Made by a program: the position numbers and the translations under genes. The notes beneath the pieces were generated by a model. That model did not search any database. It was not told the origin of the DNA and worked only from the letters and a program-made list of their open reading frames with translations. Below, piece by piece: positions 7,678 to 11,491 of a DNA stretch of 11,491 nt; position 1 is the first letter of the stretch, and the number at the start of each line of letters is the position of its first letter. This DNA comes from Basidiobolus heterosporus B8920 (taxonomy: Eukaryota > Basidiobolomycota > Basidiobolomycetes > Basidiobolales > Basidiobolaceae). The stretch spans positions 1 to 11,491 of the forward strand of contig JNET01034326.1 in NCBI GenBank assembly GCA_000697455.1, written 5' to 3'.

Positions 7678-8528
7678 ATGGCCTCCCAATTGAGAAGAAT
7701 CATTCCCAGTTTACCCAAAAGTAAGAGTTCAAATTCAACACAATAGAATTTTTTACCTTGAAGCACAACGCTAGACTGCGCTCCAAGTGTCTGAAATGAC
7801 TTCTAAGTTGATATTTCCATGGTTTACTAGATCCTTTCCCTCAAAGCGTTCAAGCCTGGGAACATGAATTCAAGAACAAAAAACCCCTACGTATTTTGGA
7901 CTTGCATAAAAGCGTTTTTGGTTCACCTCTTCGAGTAGACATTTTACACCGTGTTGTTGTATGGCAGAGGGATGCGCTGAGACAAGGAACACACTCCACT
8001 AAGGGAATTAGTGATGTCCGTGGTTCAACAAGAAAAGCTTTCTCGCAAAAAGGAAGAGGTGCTGCTCGTGTGGGCACTGTTAGAGCCCCACAATTCCGCG
8101 GTGGTGAGTATACTTTTTGCATTCCATTCATTTTCAGCTGCTAATTTGGTTCAAAAGGTGCTACTGTCCATGGCCCTAAGCCCCGTAGCCATGAAAGTTT
8201 TCTCCAAAAAAAGGTTGTGGATATGGGTCTTCGCGTAGCTCTTTCCACAAAGTATGCTCAGAATCAGTTGACCATTGTTAACAAAGTGGATTTGCCCTCC
8301 CACAAAACCAGAGACCTTTCACATATTCTGAAGTCCAATCAATGGACCTCCGCATTGATTGCAGTCAAGGGGAAAAACCAAAACCTTGATATTGCCGCCA
8401 GTAATATCCCAGGCATCAAAGTCATGAAGGTGGAAGAACTTGATGTTTACAACGTGTTACTTCATAAGAATCTCATCCTTGATACCGACTCAGCCACCTA
8501 CTTACAAAACAAATTGAAGGTGCTTTAA
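7678..8528 (+). CDS. Mitochondrial ribosomal protein uL4m (MRPL4/YmL6)
   Basis: Three exons (7678-7720, 7831-8103, 8158-8528) encode 228 residues. The start ATG sits in good context (A at -3, G at +4) and begins a short basic presequence (MASQLRRIIPSLPK). Conserved uL4 blocks follow: VFGSPLRVDILHRVVVWQRD, RQGTHSTKG, VRGSTRKAFSQKGRGAARVG, VRAPQFRGG and VHGPKPRSH. The Arg/Lys/Gly-rich loop that threads into 23S-like rRNA near the exit tunnel is intact, and the C-terminal Rossmann-like half is full. The second intron (8104-8157, GTGAGT, branch TGCTAAT) splits a Gly codon in the RGG segment. The first intron is 110 nt as drawn, about twice the local norm. A phase-compatible 12-nt micro-exon at 7775-7786 would split it into 54 and 44 nt. 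The N-terminus is therefore less certain than the rest. It builds the mitochondrial large subunit. Confidence 0.9.
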
Positions 8529-8941
8529 CACTGCTGCCCAACGCCTACATTCCCATATTCAACATTGACGTTGGTCATAAATAAGCACCTCATGCATTCA
8601 TCTCTATTCTTTACATCACTTAATAAATGTCGCCATCTGGCCAAGAATTCTATGTTTGTCCATGAAATTTGAATGCATCACCACCGAGCACTCGCCACCC
8701 TAAATCATAAATGGATTAAGACACTGACATCTAGGCTATGTTTCCCTCGATGAGATGCTAAATTTCTAGTATCTGACGATTGCTGATCTGGATATAGCAG
8801 AATAGATAAATAAATGATTTATTTTGAAATTCACCTTGACTGTACATAATTTTTTTCTTGGAGCTTGAGGATAAACAAAAGGCTCTTCCGTACTGCTTCA
8901 AATTGCTCCTCTATGATTATTTTGTATTTCTAAAACATTGA
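8529..8941. other. Intergenic region between uL4m and SEN1 genes
   Basis: These 413 bp have no credible open frame. AATAAA at 8622-8627, about 95 nt after the uL4m stop, is a plausible poly(A) signal. The right half should carry the SEN1 promoter; it is AT-rich and includes a perfect short palindrome at 8808-8824. No tRNA or other RNA gene was recognised. Confidence 0.35.
8808..8824. repeat. 17-bp perfect palindrome (AAATAAAT-G-ATTTATTT)
   Basis: Eight-base arms flank a single G, about 120 bp upstream of the SEN1 start. The palindrome carries an AATAAA-like hexamer on both strands, so it could be a bidirectional polyadenylation element or a dimeric factor site. In AT-rich intergenic DNA it may be chance. 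Confidence 0.3.
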
Positions 8942-11491
8942 ATGGAATCCACCGACCCTGAAATAGTAGCTTTACACCAACTTCTCCAGGATGTACGTAG
9001 ACAAGAAGATGAATCTAAAGAACATGAATTACTACAGAGAGGCCTCGCATACTTGCTCAAGCACCCAAAGTGCTGGTGGTGTACTCCTTCTTTGAAGCCT
9101 ATTACTACCGAGTTATTGCATTTGTTTTCGATTGCCCCTAATCCTCCAATCCAAAAATTCCGAGATATCATGGCTGAACAGTTGAGCACATGCAAAAAAT
9201 GTGTAAACGAATATCATGATACCAAGGTTCAGTTCCATGCAAGGTATCTCCATGCTCATTTTCCTAATTTTTCTAAAAGAAACCTCGCTCACATCGAACC
9301 ATTCTTAGATACTTGACCAAATACTCCGAAGACACTGTGAATTTATTTTTCAAATCACTTCAGGAATGGGATGCTTATCGTATTGCAAAGATGCTGATGT
9401 TGGCCAAGGTTGATATGTCTCAGCTTTCTTCTCTTGAACAGCCAGGCGATGCCGTTAGAGTAGAAAGTATCACAGAACGTGTAACGTGCACACTGTTTGA
9501 GATATTTAAAGTTCCCATACATCTAAAACGTAGCGAAATTGACGAAGCATTTATTACTGTATTTTGTGGAATTATTCAGCGTAAAAAATCCTTGAAGTTA
9601 GAGACTAAATTGCTCCCTGGAGTGTTGATCTTACTTGTACACGAAAGCGATTGGGCAAGGCGATGGGCCCAAAAAACCATGAGCCAAGCACCCGCGTCTA
9701 TCGATTGTATTGACCTCGAGGGATTATCCGAATACACTAATATCGTACTCTCGCTTGTCAAGGGTCACGATCTCAATACTCTGGAATACAATATTACCGA
9801 GTTCAGAAGCGAGCATTGGAAGGCTTTTCGTCTCCTATTGTCCTCTTTGACCGTTGATGCTTTTGAGCAATTCTATGCTGTCAATGGAGTTGAAATTCGT
9901 GATCTGATACTTGGCCAGCTTCCAGTAAAGTCAGAATATCTCATTGAAATGATGCGCACTTTCTCTGTTCTACTACAGCGTCTAAAGAACAGAGTCTGGT
10001 ATCAACTAGCAGGCTATGAGTATGCAAGAGCCCCAATGCTTCTGTACAAAAGCCTCATGGAGAACCCCATGTTTGTTTCCAACATCGTAGAAAGGATACA
10101 GTATATTAGCAAGTCCAGTAATCATAGCCAATCTCAGAGTCGGAAACTTCTCGACATCTTTTTGGAATGGACGAAAGCTTTTATCGAATCATTCAGAGAA
10201 ACCAAGTTTTGGAATGAGCTCTTGATAGGAATAGTGAATGCACTCTTTACTGCGTTTCAAAGCCCAGCCTATCCCGACGAATATAGAACTTATTGTAAAG
10301 ACGTCGCCGTAACTCTGCTGCTTCCTTATTGTGATGACGAAGGGTTTCCAACCACCAGCCATCTCATCGAGGTTCATGGAAACCACATCGTAGACTGCTC
10401 CATAGGACTGGCTACTCCGATCCAAGACGTTCAAAAATATGCCTTGCAGATCCTTGAACTAACCATCAAGCACGATGTCGAGTTGCTCTATCAGGCGTAT
10501 CTCTATGCTTGTCAGAACAAGCCCCTTGATAAAAACAGCAGGCCGATGAAACTGTGTAAACGGATCTGGTCAATACTTTGCAGCAGGGATCCATCTCGGT
10601 TACACCAACTCACACATCAAGCGATTTTCTACTATTTTTCGAGGATATCATTAATCGATCTTTCCGAGTTGATCAAAACGCTTCCGAATGCTGCGCCAGA
10701 TAGTATCAATCCCTTTGTTGTAGAAGGTGTCCAGTTTATAAGATCACTCTCACACCATTATCTTGCTCATTTCTCTGAGAGCAGTGAGCTGTACCTTCAG
10801 AGTTTCTTTCAGAGTGATGGCGTTCCCAGCGCCCTCACAAGGTTTCTAATCTCCTGTGACCCTGAGCTCAGATCCACAGGATATGTCATGGTAGGTGTAG
10901 CCCTGAACGCAGATAACAAGGCCGCATCCTTGCGAGCACTCTTCGCGCTTCAGCCTGATAGCTGCCTGACTTCCATCGTTGAAGTCTTGGAAGAGTTCTC
11001 GATCCTTACTCGCAGTGGTTGTAACACTTATAGTTATGCGCATGATCTTTTCGACCTTATTCATGAAATCATATTGGCTGCGTGCGAAGAACAAGGAGGA
11101 CCTTTAGACATTGAATCCTTGACTTCCAGTGACTTCGGGGAGATAATGATTAAGCTGTGGAACTGCTGTTGGGATGCCATCAAGGTTGCCTTTAAATGGG
11201 GCTTAAGCTGGGCAGAGAAATATCGTAAAGACGATGTTATTGCAACGATTAGCGCGGTTTTTAATGCTACAATGGCTATATTGAGATTCCACGATCGATA
11301 TGAAGGCGTGACTCTTCAAGAAGGAGCAGCATTAACCGCGAAGCCATTGAAAGCATCGTTGCCATCTTTGATTAAATGGTTCTTTGTTACAAACGATCGA
11401 CTACGGGAAATGACACTCAATCTTGTATTGAATATACTTGATCGCACACGACAAAAGGGGGCCACCTTGGATGCATCTTTACATAGCAAAC
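8942..11491 (+). CDS. Sen1-type RNA/DNA helicase, N-terminal part (runs off the right edge)
   Basis: Exon 1 (8942-9243) and exon 2 (9309 to the edge) give 828 codons before the window ends. The 65-nt intron 9244-9308 (GTATCT...TTCTTAG) joins in phase 2 and yields FHARYLTKYSEDTVNLFF. Without it the frame stops at 9314. The protein starts with a helical segment, then C44-x2-C47 and C84-x2-C87 followed by VNEYH, a Cys/His pattern I recall near the start of fungal Sen1 proteins. A long all-helical region follows, including PGVLILLVHESDWARRWA, characteristic of the SEN1_N domain. The superfamily 1 helicase core should lie beyond the edge; none of its motifs is visible here. In yeast Sen1 ends non-coding transcription by RNA polymerase II and removes R-loops in the nucleus. 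The N-terminal domain contacts the polymerase and other partners. Exon 2 has no further intron in 2.2 kb, unlike its neighbours. Confidence 0.85.

Noticed and set aside
7364-7766. Minus-strand open frames between the TMEM14 and uL4m genes
   Set aside because: One lacks an ATG start, neither resembles a family, and the right one overlaps the uL4m first exon and intron.
9244-9316. Early stop in the SEN1 gene suggesting a pseudogene
   Set aside because: A 65-nt intron of typical length removes it and joins the two frames with fitting sequence.
1-11491. Transposons, virus-like elements, CRISPR arrays, tRNA or rRNA genes
   Set aside because: No terminal repeats, transposase or polymerase motifs, spaced repeats or RNA-gene signatures were found on reading both strands.

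Overview
The window is eukaryotic and most likely from an early-diverging fungus. Its genes carry many short spliceosomal introns (49-76 nt, one apparent 110-nt exception), with TACTAAC- or TGCTAAC-like branch sites in some. The protein families also point to fungi: a cerevisin-type secreted subtilase and a fungal-style Sen1 N-terminal domain. A Spindly-type dynein adaptor and an ALKBH7 homologue, however, are better known from animals. A zygomycete-grade lineage such as Basidiobolus or a relative would fit, but this assignment is inference. No mobile element, virus-like element, CRISPR array, tRNA or rRNA was recognised.

Layout, left to right. 1-549 holds only weak open stretches. A RING-H2 protein gene (minus, 550 to at least 1003) lies downstream of an ALKBH7-like mitochondrial dioxygenase gene (minus, 1305-2283, four exons). 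A 256-bp divergent promoter separates ALKBH7 from a secreted subtilisin-like protease gene (plus, 2540-4093, six exons, one GC-AG intron). Next is a 729-residue coiled-coil protein (plus, 4358-6600, two exons) that I identify as a fungal Spindly homologue. It converges on a TMEM14-family membrane protein gene (minus, 6812-7316, four exons). That gene is divergent from the mitochondrial ribosomal protein uL4m gene (plus, 7678-8528, three exons). The right end is the first 828 codons of a Sen1-type helicase gene (plus, 8942 to the edge), covering the N-terminal helical domain only.

Most genes become complete only after splicing, so single open reading frames understate them. I placed fourteen introns that restore reading frame and family similarity, plus a probable fifteenth in the RING gene and an equally motivated terminal intron in ALKBH7 (sixteen in total). 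Three genes (ALKBH7, TMEM14, uL4m) are expected to act in mitochondria, but they are not obviously one pathway.

The main discovery candidate is the Spindly-like gene. It combines an N-terminal CC1 box (AAEIG), a mid-protein Spindly motif (LFDEVEDRR), a LDELKLK segment near the end of the coiled coil and a terminal CNQQ prenylation box. This is the same order of parts as in animal Spindly, which ends in CPQQ. It suggests a farnesylated dynein-dynactin adaptor for kinetochores in a fungus.
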